Assembly (NCBI GenBank): GCA_023444095.1 | Contig: JAEZRP010000035.1 | Span: forward strand, 1-28,734 | Source of the DNA: Bacillota bacterium | GTDB lineage: Bacteria > Bacillota > Clostridia > Christensenellales > Aristaeellaceae | Reading direction: 5' to 3' | Length of the DNA: 28,734 bases | Part shown: positions 1 through 8,218 of the stretch, piece by piece | Position numbering within the stretch: the stretch's first letter is position 1 | Layout: every line of letters begins with the position of its first letter | The notes under the pieces: model-generated | What the model was told of the DNA's origin: nothing | Databases searched by the model: none | The model's input: only the letters and a program-made list of their open reading frames with translations | Program-made: the position numbers and the translations under genes

Positions 1-3000
1 GTCACGACGTGCGGCGTGGTGCCGGAAACCCAGGTCAGGTCGTTTCCGTTCCCGTCCTTTACGACCGCTCCGTTCGAATCGTAGATCGTGAGCGTCGCGC
101 CCGGAAGTTCCGCCGTGCCCGTGATCGCCTGCTTCGAGAAGCTGATCTCGGTCTCGTGGTTCTCGACCGTCACGGTCTGGTCGTCCTTGCCGCCTTCCAC
201 GATGAATGTCTGATCCGGGACCAGATAGTAGCCCGCGGGCGCGGAGGTCTCGCGGATGGTATAGGTCTTGCCCTTCTCGAGCATGACGGACACGGTGTGC
301 GGGGTCGATGCGCTGTCCCACTCTTCGACGACCGTCCCGCCGTCGAGAATCTGCAGGTGCGCGCCCGCGAGGTCCGACTCGCTCACGACGCCCGCGGCGG
401 TCTTGCGGATGATGACATCCCCGCGCGGCGCGTTGGTGATGAGCATGTAGCCCGCCGTGAAGTGGTAGCCGGTGATCCCAAGGTCATCGAAAATATCCTC
501 GAAGTACGCCCGGGTTTCCTGGCTCTCCAGCACGAAGTAGTAGGGCGGGAAGTCGTTCGCGTAGCCGTCGGGTGCAGCCGTCTCCTTCAGAACGTAAATC
601 TGATCGTAGAGAAGGCCGGTGAAGGTCGCGATGCCGCTCGCGTTGGTGGTCTGCGTGCCAGCCGCAGTGAGCGCGCCGGTCGCGTGGTTGACCATGTAGA
701 GCGCGAAGGTTGCGTCCGGGAGAACCGTGGTGACGCTGGTCTCGTCGATCTTCTGAATGTAGACCACATTGCGCGCGAGCTCCACGGTGGCGGAGGCCTT
801 CTTGACGACGAAGGGGTAACTTGCGGTGTCGGTGTATTCGTCAAAGCCCTCGAGTCTGGCGGTGTTCGAGACCTGCTTGGTCTGGCCCAGCGTCTCGCCC
901 TCCAGCTTGACGGAGTACATCACCTCAAGCGCCGTTTCGTCGGGGAGGATGAACGCGAGCGTGCGCGAGGCGCTCGTGTACGTGACGGTATACTCGCTCG
1001 GGGAGAGCGCCGCGCCGCCGATGTGCTTGACAACCACGCTGGAAGTGTCGAGCGTGAGGTCGGACTGGAGAACGTCTGACAGCGTGATGGTGTTCGCGCC
1101 GCTGAGGTTCAGCCGCTCGCGGTTGACGCGGATGGTGTAGGTAATGAGGTAGCTTCCCTGTAGACCGGTCTTGTCGAGGATCTTGGAATCGACGGTGATG
1201 TTCTTGGTCGCCGTCTCGGTGTCGACACCGTTCACGTAGAGCTTGGACGTATTCGTGAACGTGACAGAGGTCGAGGTCGACTCCGCGGGCACCAGATACG
1301 CGGGGTCGACGATCGTCGTAAGGCTGATTACGACTCGGGTCGTCGTCGCGGACGAAGTCGCGAACGTCAGCTTCTGCCCGTCGATGGTGGGCGTGATCGC
1401 GGTCGCGCTCCCGTTTCCGTACTTGATCGTGGCGGAACCCGCCTTGTACGAGAGGCCAGCGGGCAGCGTGTCCTCGATCGTGAGCGCCTGGCCGGTGAAG
1501 TCGTAGTTCTGCGCGTCGTTGACCGTGATGGTCCAAGGGATCTCGCGCGTCGAGGAGGCGTAGCTGCCCACGTCCTTCTTGATGGGCTTGGATTTGTCGA
1601 TCGTCCAGTTCTTGTTGGCGGATTCAGAGAAGGGGACGCCGCCATACTTGTACGTCAGGCTCGCGTTGTTCTTGTACTGCCTGGTCGATCCGTACGCGAC
1701 GAGCGACAGGTTGTGATTCGTCGTGTAGGTAACGACGACGTTCTTCGCGAAAGCGTAGCTGGCGTGAAACGTCATGACGAAGGAACGGCCCTTGCCGGTC
1801 TGGCCGGTGTAGTCCGTCCAGCTGATCGTATAGTCGTTGCCGGCGCCCTCCGTCAGACTGGCGCCGTCCGCGTCCTTGACGGTGAGGGATGTCTTGTCGA
1901 TCCAGAAGTAGGCCGGATTCGTCGAGACGCCGTCGGTCAGATTGTCCTTGAGCACCATTTCCGTGACGGTGCCGGACGCGGGCTTGGTCAGCGTGATCGT
2001 CCACACGGATGTGCCGTTCGTCCTGTCGATCGAGCCGACGGACTTGGACAGAATCGAAACCGTGGGCCCCGTGTGAGAGATCTCCTTCGTAGCCGACTGG
2101 TATCCGGGACCGGTCAATGTGTAGGAGGCGGTGTTCGAATACTTTGTCGTGCTCGGCGTGGAAAGGCCGGCCCCGGAGATGATGGACTTGTATGTAAAGA
2201 CGTATTTTAGCCTGCCGTTGGGCGAGGCGATCGTGTACGACCAGTGTGTCCCATCCGTGGGCGCGAACGTCGTATCGATGATTGCCGTCGAGGGAGAGCC
2301 GGAGGTGAGGTCATACGCTTTGACGGCGATGTTTCCGGTGATCGCATGGTCCCCGATCAGCGCGTCGCTCACCACGACGCCTGCCAGGTCCGCCGCGAAG
2401 CCGTCGTTGACGGTGACGGTCCAACTGAGCTCGCCCGTCGTCGAATTCGTCTCGGAGCCATTCTTCGTGATCCAGGTCTTGGAGATCGAAGGCGTCGCCG
2501 TAGTCGAGCTCGGGAATCCGGTGGTGGAATCGAAGGGGTTCGCGTCCCATTTCACGGTGTTCAGAAGTCCGTCCGCCGTGAAACTGCCGGTTCCCTTATA
2601 GAGGTATGCCTCGTCCGCGATCTTCGCCTTGTAGGTGATCGTGACGGACGTGGAACTCGTGAGGTTGATGCCGGTGAAGTCGAGGGTCTTCTTGTCCACG
2701 CTCACAGCGGGTCCATAGGTCGCGGGACTTGCGGAGCCATCCACGTATGTGAGGTACGCGCCCATGACGTCCTGAAGCGCGACGTTGTTCACGACGCCGT
2801 CGGCTGAGACGACCAGTTTGAACGTCGCGACGCCGTTGGTGTTGTCCACCGACTGAACGGACTTCTGGACGCTCACGACGGGGTCGGCGATCCGGACGAT
2901 GGCGGTGACGACGCCCGGGAACACGAAGGTGACCGGGTTTTCGGAACCGACACTTCCCAGGTCGAAACTGCCCGAAAGCGTCACGGTGCCTTGAATGTTG

Positions 3001-3743
3001 CTGGCCGCCGTGTTCAGATACGACTGCAGAAGCTGGATGGTCAGGACGTTGCCATTCACGGAGAACGTACCCGCCTTTGTCATGCCGTCGTACACGTCGC
3101 CGGAGTTCCCGACATTGTTCATATTGAGAACGGACGGGAACGTGTATTTGATCAGGTCTTCGCCCGTGAGCGTGTTTCCGCCGCCGATGTTGTTGATCTC
3201 ATAGGAAAGCTCAATCGAAACGGTCGCGTTGCGCGGAACGGGGGTCGAATAATCCGAATAGACCGCGTTGTTGATCTTGAAGACGAGATCGACCGACGCG
3301 AAGCTCGGGTCGTTGAGCCAATAGGTCGTGCTGGCCGCGAGGGTATCCATCAACGCGGCGAGCATCTCGGGCTCGGCCGTCGGTTCCACCGTCGGTTCCG
3401 CCGTCGGTTCGGCAGTCGGCTCGGCGGTCGGTTCGGCGGTCGGTTCGGCCGTCGGTTCGGCCGTCGGTTCGGCCGTCGGTTCCGCTGTTGGCTCGGCCGT
3501 CGGTTCGGCGGTCGGCTCGGCGGTCGGCTCGGCGGTCGGCTCGGCGGTCGGCCCGGCCGTCGGCTCCGCTGTTGGCTCGGCCGTCGGCTCGATTGTCGGT
3601 TCCGCTGTCTCTACGACTGCGGTAGGTTCTGGCGTGGCGCTGAGCTCCTCGCTCAGACCGGCGCCGCCCATCGGAAGGATGCTGGTGACCAGAATCGCCA
3701 GCACGACCGCAAGGGAATATGCCTTCCTGACTGCGTTTTTCAT
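1..3743 (-). CDS. Giant secreted SpaA/Cna-B-type surface adhesin (3' end outside window)
   Basis: The frame is open from the ATG at 3743 to the left edge, giving 1247 residues without a stop; the C-terminus, including any sortase motif, is missing. GGAGG lies just upstream of the ATG. Residues 1-30 form a signal peptide (MKNAVRKAYSLAVVLAILVT). A low-complexity Glu-Pro-Thr-Ala spacer covers about residues 46-124. About 850 residues of beta-rich, Thr/Ser/Asn-rich sequence follow, like tandem Ig-like or isopeptide pilin D2-type domains. From about residue 990 three prealbumin-like SpaA domains are recognisable: YIQKIDE paired with LKETAAPDGY, IIRKTAAG paired with IRETSAPAGY, and FSKQAITG followed by ELPGATLTIYD. 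The K and E in these motifs are the usual intramolecular isopeptide partners. The likely role is a cell-wall adhesin or stalk. The neighbouring Rrf2 gene is upstream on the same strand with a 49-nt gap and no obvious terminator, so read-through is possible. The family call is strong; the ligand is unknown. Confidence 0.85.
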   Translation of the reverse strand, partial: MKNAVRKAYSLAVVLAILVTSILPMGGAGLSEELSATPEPTAVVETAEPTIEPTAEPTAEPTAGPTAEPTAEPTAEPTAEPTAEPTAEPTAEPTAEPTAEPTAEPTAEPTAEPTAEPTVEPTAEPEMLAALMDTLAASTTYWLNDPSFASVDLVFKINNAVYSDYSTPVPRNATVSIELSYEINNIGGGNTLTGEDLIKYTFPSVLNMNNVGNSGDVYDGMTKAGTFSVNGNVLTIQLLQSYLNTAASNIQGTVTLSGSFDLGSVGSENPVTFVFPGVVTAIVRIADPVVSVQKSVQSVDNTNGVATFKLVVSADGVVNNVALQDVMGAYLTYVDGSASPATYGPAVSVDKKTLDFTGINLTSSTSVTITYKAKIADEAYLYKGTGSFTADGLLNTVKWDANPFDSTTGFPSSTTATPSISKTWITKNGSETNSTTGELSWTVTVNDGFAADLAGVVVSDALIGDHAITGNIAVKAYDLTSGSPSTAIIDTTFAPTDGTHWSYTIASPNGRLKYVFTYKSIISGAGLSTPSTTKYSNTASYTLTGPGYQSATKEISHTGPTVSILSKSVGSIDRTNGTSVWTITLTKPASGTVTEMVLKDNLTDGVSTNPAYFWIDKTSLTVKDADGASLTEGAGNDYTISWTDYTGQTGKGRSFVMTFHASYAFAKNVVVTYTTNHNLSLVAYGSTRQYKNNASLTYKYGGVPFSESANKNWTIDKSKPIKKDVGSYASSTREIPWTITVNDAQNYDFTGQALTIEDTLPAGLSYKAGSATIKYGNGSATAITPTIDGQKLTFATSSATTTRVVISLTTIVDPAYLVPAESTSTSVTFTNTSKLYVNGVDTETATKNITVDSKILDKTGLQGSYLITYTIRVNRERLNLSGANTITLSDVLQSDLTLDTSSVVVKHIGGAALSPSEYTVTYTSASRTLAFILPDETALEVMYSVKLEGETLGQTKQVSNTARLEGFDEYTDTASYPFVVKKASATVELARNVVYIQKIDETSVTTVLPDATFALYMVNHATGALTAAGTQTTNASGIATFTGLLYDQIYVLKETAAPDGYANDFPPYYFVLESQETRAYFEDIFDDLGITGYHFTAGYMLITNAPRGDVIIRKTAAGVVSESDLAGAHLQILDGGTVVEEWDSASTPHTVSVMLEKGKTYTIRETSAPAGYYLVPDQTFIVEGGKDDQTVTVENHETEISFSKQAITGTAELPGATLTIYDSNGAVVKDGNGNDLTWVSGTTPHVV
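3371..3606 (-). repeat. Tandem 12-bp repeat coding an EPTA spacer
   Basis: About 20 copies of a 12-bp unit encode Glu-Pro-Thr-Ala, with a few Val, Ile and Gly substitutions, directly after the signal peptide of the surface protein. Proline/threonine-rich spacers of this kind usually hold adhesive domains away from the wall. The near-identical units make copy-number change by slippage likely. Confidence 0.9.
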
Positions 3744-3792
3744 GGTTTTGCTCCTCCATGCATGTGAATTGTTGATGATTTCGTTCCTAAGC

Positions 3793-4281
3793 TTATTTCC
3801 CATCTGTCGCCCTTGTGCGCCTTGGCTTGTTCTTCTCGCTGATGCAAGCGATCGCGTGCGCCGCGTCGAGTGCGGAAAGATCGCCTTCGACCACCTTTTC
3901 AAGGGTCAGCGACCGGAGAAGTCCCTCCAAAATATCCTGCAGATATACATATGCGTTTCGCATCGGGCAATTCCTCGTCGCGAACCGCGAGCAGTACTCG
4001 TCCTCGTCGATACACCGGTTAATTCGGATCGTCTCCTCCATCGTCTGAAGGATTTCTAGAAGCGTGATGGACGAGAGCGGCACCTTGAGCACGTATCCGC
4101 CGCGCATGCCCTCCTGTGCGGCGACCCAACCCTTTCCCTTTAGCCGGGCCATGATTTTGATCACACTGGGCTTGGGAATCGCGATCTCTTCGCTCAGCTC
4201 CTCCGCGGTCTTCCGCGCGGAGCCGACGCCGAGGCACAGAAGCAGCCGGATCGCATAATCCGTGGTAATTCTCAGCTGCAT
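3793..4281 (-). CDS. Rrf2-family transcriptional regulator with putative Fe-S cysteines
   Basis: This is a 162-residue Rrf2-type regulator. The start MQLRITTDYAIRLLLCLG at 4281 is chosen over an upstream in-frame ATG because AAAGGAGGG precedes it by a good distance and it matches the family N-terminus. A winged helix occupies about residues 1-75 (IPKPSVIKIMARLKGKGWV is the recognition region; GMRGGYVL the wing). C90, C97 and C105 lie where IscR and NsrR bind an Fe-S cluster. Members sense iron-sulphur status, nitric oxide or cysteine. The adjacent HcpR/Hcp cluster makes NO or redox sensing plausible, but this is inference. A 30-bp dyad just upstream suggests autoregulation. The large surface-protein gene follows 49 nt downstream on the same strand and may be co-transcribed or a target. 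Confidence 0.88.
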   Translation of the reverse strand: MQLRITTDYAIRLLLCLGVGSARKTAEELSEEIAIPKPSVIKIMARLKGKGWVAAQEGMRGGYVLKVPLSSITLLEILQTMEETIRINRCIDEDEYCSRFATRNCPMRNAYVYLQDILEGLLRSLTLEKVVEGDLSALDAAHAIACISEKNKPRRTRATDGK

Positions 4282-4303
4282 TTCGTCCCTCCTTTCTTTC
4301 CTA

Positions 4304-4333
4304 AACAAAACAATACATTTGTGTCGTTTTGTT
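4304..4333 (-). promoter_or_regulatory. 30-bp inverted repeat upstream of the Rrf2 gene (candidate operator)
   Basis: Perfect 8-bp arms AACAAAAC (4304-4311) and GTTTTGTT (4326-4333) flank 14 nt. Allowing inner positions, 12 of 15 pairs are symmetric. It lies 23 bases upstream of the rrf2 start and covers the likely -10 (TATTGT on the minus strand). Rrf2 proteins bind dyads of about this length, so autorepression is the natural reading. Confidence 0.6.
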
Positions 4334-4499
4334 CTGGAATAACGCCATGGCAAAGCGCGGCCCATAGGCCCCGCGCGTACGCAAAAAGCGCGCCAAGGCG
4401 TGGGATGTTTTGATGGCTGAGGTATATTTTTCCTTTATCCTATGCAGCCATTATAACATTTTCCCAGCGCATTGACACGCCCGATTTGTTTCGTTTTAA

Positions 4500-5207
4500 T
4501 TATTTAACGTTCTGTCCTATTTCGTTTCCCGCGCCCGGGTCGACAGAGATGCGTTCTGAGAGGATAAAAACGTTCCTTTCGTAGCTCAAAAGCCCGTCGC
4601 GCGCCATCTTCGAAAGCTCGTTCGAGAGCGCGGATCGGTCCACACCCAGGTAATCCGCGAGCTGCTGGCGATTGAATGGAATTTCAAACCGGTAGCATCC
4701 CTGGCGAATCGCTTGAAAGGAGAGATAGGAAAGCAGTTTTCCGCGGATCGATTTGGGAGAAAGGTGAAACATCCGGCGCGTAAGGGCGAGATTTTTCTGT
4801 GCCGTCACGGTCAAAAGGTTCTTGACCAGCCGGTTGTGGTGCGCGCAGGCGGACGAGCAGGACGTGAGGACCCGCTCTGTGTTGAGAAAAAGCGCCTCGC
4901 AGTGCTCTGCCGCGACCACGTCCACCGTAAGCGGCTCGCCCGGCACGCACGCGTACGCCTCCGCGAACGACTGACCGGGGCCGATGTGGTCGATGATGGT
5001 GCGGTTTCCCCACACGTCGTCCGACTCGATTGTCACCCCGCCTGCGAGCACCACCCCTACCTCCGAAACGGGCTGGCCCATGTGGTAGATGCGCTCGCCC
5101 TTCCGATAGGCGCGCGTGCGCGCCTGCAGGCAGTGCAGCATCGCCTCGATCTCGCCCGGCGCAATCCCCCGAAATAGCGCGGATTTGGAAATCATCGAAA
5201 AATTCAT
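4500..5207 (-). CDS. hcpR: Crp/Fnr-family regulator, HcpR-like
   Basis: The product has about 235 residues with the Crp/Fnr layout: an N-terminal cyclic-nucleotide-binding-like beta-roll (SALFRGIAPGEIEAM; YHMGQPVSEVGVVLAGGV; GPGQSFAEA), a long dimerisation helix, and a C-terminal helix-turn-helix (FNRQQLADYLGVDRSALSNE). The ATG at 5207 is preferred to one at 5213 because GGAG then lies 8 nt away instead of 2. The gene is divergent from the ferredoxin-cupin-ferredoxin-hcp cluster. Regulators of this class called HcpR are known to activate hcp and adjacent ferredoxin genes under nitrosative stress in Clostridia and Desulfovibrio. It lacks the N-terminal cysteine cluster of classical Fnr, so direct O2 sensing as in E. 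coli Fnr is unlikely. The name rests on context plus fold. Confidence 0.8.
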   Translation of the reverse strand: MNFSMISKSALFRGIAPGEIEAMLHCLQARTRAYRKGERIYHMGQPVSEVGVVLAGGVTIESDDVWGNRTIIDHIGPGQSFAEAYACVPGEPLTVDVVAAEHCEALFLNTERVLTSCSSACAHHNRLVKNLLTVTAQKNLALTRRMFHLSPKSIRGKLLSYLSFQAIRQGCYRFEIPFNRQQLADYLGVDRSALSNELSKMARDGLLSYERNVFILSERISVDPGAGNEIGQNVK

Positions 5208-5225
5208 TGCCATTTTCTCCGTTTC

Positions 5226-5239
5226 GTTGTTTTTACAAC
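5226..5239 (+). promoter_or_regulatory. Candidate HcpR operator (perfect palindrome)
   Basis: GTTGT-TTTT-ACAAC is a perfect inverted repeat between the divergent hcpR-like gene and the ferredoxin/hcp cluster. Its centre (5232.5) is 41.5 bases upstream of position 5274, the start predicted from the TATACT -10. This is the class II Crp/Fnr activation geometry. A further half-site-like CGTTGTTT occurs at 5245-5252. Confidence 0.65.
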
Positions 5240-5261
5240 AGACTCGTTGTTTGAATTTTAG

Positions 5262-5267
5262 TATACT
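5262..5267 (+). promoter_or_regulatory. -10 element of the hcp-cluster promoter
   Basis: TATACT lies 31 bases upstream of the ferredoxin ATG, with no good -35 hexamer 17 bp upstream. This fits a promoter that needs an activator at -41.5. Confidence 0.5.
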
Positions 5268-5298
5268 GAGCGCAGAAAGTCAAGAGAGGGGAAAACAC

Positions 5299-6000
5299 AT
5301 GATTCGTAAAGTCATTCACATAGATGAGGAAAAATGCAACGGCTGTGGGCTGTGCGCGAAGGCTTGCCATGAGGGCGCGATCGGCATGGTGAACGATAAG
5401 GCGAAGCTTTTGCGCGACGATTACTGCGACGGGCTGGGCGACTGCCTGCCGGCGTGCCCGACGGGTGCGATCTCCTTTGTCGAGCGCGAGGCGGCGGCCT
5501 ACGACGAGGCGGCGGTGCGCGCGAACAGGCTCGCCCACCACACGGCGCATGCCGGCGGCTGCCCCGGGAGCCGGGCGATTGCCTTCCATCGCGAGGAGGA
5601 AGCGAGAACCCCCGCCGAGGCCCCGCGCGCGGCATCCGAGCTCCGGCAGTGGCCGGTGCAGATCAAGCTCGCACCGATCAACGCCCCGTACTTCGACGGC
5701 GCGCACCTTCTGGTCGCCGCGGATTGCGCGGCCTACGCCTGCGGAAGCTTCCACGCGGACTTCATGAAGAACCGCGTGACCCTGATCGGCTGTCCCAAGC
5801 TCGACAGCGTGGACTACACCGAGAAACTGCGTGAAATCGTCGCGCGCAACGAAATCAGGAGCGTGACGGTGGTGCGCATGGAAGTGCCCTGCTGCGGCGG
5901 ACTCGAGATGGCGGTCAAACGAGCGCTTCAGGAAAGCGGAAAGTTTATCCCCTGGCGGGTGGTGACGCTCTCAACCGACGGAAGCGTTCTTGAAGAATAA
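5299..6000 (+). CDS. Atypical 4Fe-4S ferredoxin with cysteine-rich C-terminal domain
   Basis: The product has 233 residues; the start is chosen at ATG 5299 behind AGAGGGG. Residues 1-60 form a dicluster ferredoxin domain: C13xxC16xxC19xxxC23 is canonical, and the second motif is C43-x5-C49-x3-C53-P, with a longer first spacing than usual. A linker with an isolated GGCPGSR (C88) leads to a domain of about 110 residues with C143, C148, C165 and the pair C198-C199 (VPCCGG). This architecture is commonly found next to hcp in Clostridia and probably supplies electrons to Hcp or senses redox state. It is the first gene of the cluster; the cupin begins 15 nt after its stop. The function of the C-terminal domain is unknown to me. 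Confidence 0.85.
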   Translation: MIRKVIHIDEEKCNGCGLCAKACHEGAIGMVNDKAKLLRDDYCDGLGDCLPACPTGAISFVEREAAAYDEAAVRANRLAHHTAHAGGCPGSRAIAFHREEEARTPAEAPRAASELRQWPVQIKLAPINAPYFDGAHLLVAADCAAYACGSFHADFMKNRVTLIGCPKLDSVDYTEKLREIVARNEIRSVTVVRMEVPCCGGLEMAVKRALQESGKFIPWRVVTLSTDGSVLEE

Positions 6001-6015
6001 GGAGGAATTTTCAAA

Positions 6016-6327
6016 ATGATGCCGAAAATTTACCACATGAGCCCCGCTGCGGGCAAGGTGATCGAGCCCGTCGTGCGCGACGAAAACGCGCACATCATGC
6101 ACATGGTTCTGCCCACGGGCGAGGGACTTCCGGTTCACGAGACGAACGCGAACGTGTATATGGCCGTGCTTCTGGGAACACTTACCATTGCACTGGACGG
6201 CGAAACAGGAATCTACTCGGAGAAAACCGTTATCAACATCCCCATGGGCGTCCGGATGGACGCGCGCAACGAACACGGCGGAACGCTGGAGCTTCTGGTC
6301 GTCAAGGCGCCCGCGCCGCGGGCGTAG
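6016..6327 (+). CDS. Small single-domain cupin
   Basis: The product has 103 residues. GGAGG lies at good spacing before ATGATG at 6016. A cupin beta-barrel is visible from LPVHETNANVYMAVLLGTLTI (motif 1) and INIPMGVRMDARNEHGG (motif 2). Only H41 and H87 are obvious metal ligands, so the usual three-His/one-Glu set is incomplete. It lies between two ferredoxin genes, 15 nt after the first and 20 nt before the second, so it is surely co-transcribed with hcp. Small cupins can bind metals or small molecules or act as sensors. Its role in the Hcp pathway cannot be deduced. Confidence 0.8.
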   Translation: MMPKIYHMSPAAGKVIEPVVRDENAHIMHMVLPTGEGLPVHETNANVYMAVLLGTLTIALDGETGIYSEKTVINIPMGVRMDARNEHGGTLELLVVKAPAPRA

Positions 6328-6347
6328 GGAAGAAGGGAGAAAAGGAA

Positions 6348-6530
6348 ATGAAGGCATTTGTGAACGAGGATTGCATCGGCTGCGGGCTTTGCGAAGGCAT
6401 CTGCCCCGAAGTATTCCACATGACGGACAAGGGAGTCGCGGAGGCGACGGATGAGGTGCCCGAAGGCGCGGCGGACAGCGCGGCGGAAGCGCGGGATTCC
6501 TGCCCCGTGAGCGCCATTACACTCGAGTAA
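6348..6530 (+). CDS. Short 4Fe-4S ferredoxin
   Basis: A 60-residue ferredoxin with CIGCGLCEGICPEVF near the N-terminus and SCPVSAI near the C-terminus, the pattern of small single-cluster ferredoxins from Clostridia and Desulfovibrio. The chain is acidic, as expected for an electron carrier. GGAG lies upstream of the ATG. Located directly before hcp (34-nt gap), it is the likely immediate electron donor to Hcp. Confidence 0.92.
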   Translation: MKAFVNEDCIGCGLCEGICPEVFHMTDKGVAEATDEVPEGAADSAAEARDSCPVSAITLE

Positions 6531-6564
6531 TCCCCATCGATATGACATAATAGGAGGAACTGAC

Positions 6565-8154
6565 ATGGAACCGAAGATGTTTTGCTTTCAGTGTGAGCAG
6601 ACGGCGGGCTGCGCGGCCTGCACCGGCAACGCCGGCGTATGCGGCAAGCCTGCGGACGTGGCGAACCTTCAGGACGAGCTGACCGGCGCGCTTATCGGCC
6701 TTGCCCTCTCGGCGGAGGGGCGTCCCGCGTCCGAATCGGCGGATCGCGCGATGCTCTCGGGCCTTTTTACGACGGTGACGAACGTGAACTTCTCCGCCGA
6801 GACGGTCGCCGAGATGGCAAACCGCGTGCGCGCCGAGGCCGCCAGGTTCAGCGGCGGCTGCGCAGGCTGCGCGAAGAACTGCGGCGCGACCGAGCTCGAC
6901 ATGGCGGAGATCTGGAAAGCGGACGAGGACATCCGTTCCCTAAAGGCGCTGATTCTCTTCGGACTGCGCGGCATGGCTGCCTACGCGTACCACGCGATGG
7001 TGCTCGGCTACAGGGGCGAGGCCGTGAACGCCTTCTTCTATGAGGGCCTGCGCGCCGTCGCCCGGGAAAGCACCATGGACGCGCTTCTGCCGCTCGTTCT
7101 CAAGACGGGCGAGATCAACCTCAAGTGCATGGAAATGCTCGACCGCGCGAACACCGAGACCTTCGGCACGCCCGCGCCAGCGACCGTCACCATGCAGGTT
7201 GAGAAAGGGCCGTTCATCGTGATCTCCGGCCACGACCTCTACGACCTCAAACTTCTCCTCGAACAGACCGAGGGCAAGGGCGTGAACGTCTATACCCATG
7301 GCGAGATGCTCCCCGCGCACGGGTATCCGGAGCTTCGCAAGTTCGCCCACTTGAAAGGCAACTTCGGAACCGCGTGGCAGAATCAGCAGAAGGAGTTTGC
7401 GAACGTGCCCGGCGCATTCCTCTTTACCACCAACTGCATCATGCCCGTCCGCGACAGCTACAAGGACCGCGTGTTCACCACCGAGGTCGTCTCCTTCCCC
7501 GGCCTTACCCACATTGGCGAGGACAAGGACTTCACCCCCGTGATCGAGAAGGCGCTCGCGCTCGGCGGATATCCCGAGGATATGCAGTTCTACGGCATCA
7601 ACGGCGGCGCGACCGTCACGACCGGCTTCGGTCACGGCACCGTGCTCTCCGTCGCCGACAAGGTCGTCGATGCGGTCAAGGCCGGCGCGATTCGGCACAT
7701 CTTCCTTGTAGGCGGCTGCGACGGCGCGAAGCCCGGGCGCAATTACTACACCGAGTTCGTGCGCCAGACGCCCGCCGACACCGTCGTTCTCACCCTCGCG
7801 TGCGGAAAGTACCGCTTCAACGACATGGACGCAGGCGAAATCGGCGGCCTCCCCCGCATCATGGATATGGGCCAGTGCAACGACGCCTACTCCGCCATCA
7901 AGGTGGCCGTCGCGCTCGCGGACGTGTTCCAGTGCGGCGTCAACGACCTGCCCCTCTCCCTCGTCCTGTCCTGGTACGAGCAGAAGGCCGTCTGTATCCT
8001 CCTCACCCTCCTCTACCTCGGCATCAAAAACATCAAGCTCGGCCCGACCCTCCCCGCCTTCGTCTCCCATAACGTGCTCCAGTTCCTCGTCGACAACTAC
8101 GCCGTCGCGCCCGTGACGACGCCCGAGGCCGACCTCGCGGAGATCCTGGGGTAG
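6565..8154 (+). CDS. hcp: Hybrid-cluster protein (Hcp, hydroxylamine/NO reductase)
   Basis: The product has 529 residues, close to the family length of about 540. The N-terminus has the [4Fe-4S] site MFCFQCEQTAGC...GVCGK (C7, C10, C19, C26, with an extra C16). The hybrid-cluster ligands lie in HGEMLPAHGYPEL, FTTNCIMP, VGGCDGAKPGRNYYTEF, LACGKYRFN and MGQCNDAYSAI. AGGAGG lies 8 nt before the ATG. Hcp reduces hydroxylamine in vitro and acts as a high-affinity NO reductase in enterobacteria. In anaerobes it protects against nitrosative stress. Last gene of the HcpR-controlled cluster, it converges on the merR gene. Confidence 0.97.
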   Translation: MEPKMFCFQCEQTAGCAACTGNAGVCGKPADVANLQDELTGALIGLALSAEGRPASESADRAMLSGLFTTVTNVNFSAETVAEMANRVRAEAARFSGGCAGCAKNCGATELDMAEIWKADEDIRSLKALILFGLRGMAAYAYHAMVLGYRGEAVNAFFYEGLRAVARESTMDALLPLVLKTGEINLKCMEMLDRANTETFGTPAPATVTMQVEKGPFIVISGHDLYDLKLLLEQTEGKGVNVYTHGEMLPAHGYPELRKFAHLKGNFGTAWQNQQKEFANVPGAFLFTTNCIMPVRDSYKDRVFTTEVVSFPGLTHIGEDKDFTPVIEKALALGGYPEDMQFYGINGGATVTTGFGHGTVLSVADKVVDAVKAGAIRHIFLVGGCDGAKPGRNYYTEFVRQTPADTVVLTLACGKYRFNDMDAGEIGGLPRIMDMGQCNDAYSAIKVAVALADVFQCGVNDLPLSLVLSWYEQKAVCILLTLLYLGIKNIKLGPTLPAFVSHNVLQFLVDNYAVAPVTTPEADLAEILG

Positions 8155-8218
8155 AGGGACGCTCCGAGAGAGCCAACGGCCATGAGAACCCGTACTAAGA
8201 AAAAAGGAAATTATCCGT

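Noticed and set aside
9..1079. Plus-strand open frame opposite the surface protein
   Set aside because: It is the antisense shadow of the adhesin frame, which reads as clear SpaA domains on the minus strand.
3371..3606. Tandem repeat considered as a CRISPR array
   Set aside because: Units are contiguous 12-mers in frame within a coding region, with no unique spacers.
3328..4059. Plus-strand frame with a (GSAV)n repeat
   Set aside because: It is the reverse reading of the EPTA-coding repeat and has no ribosome site.
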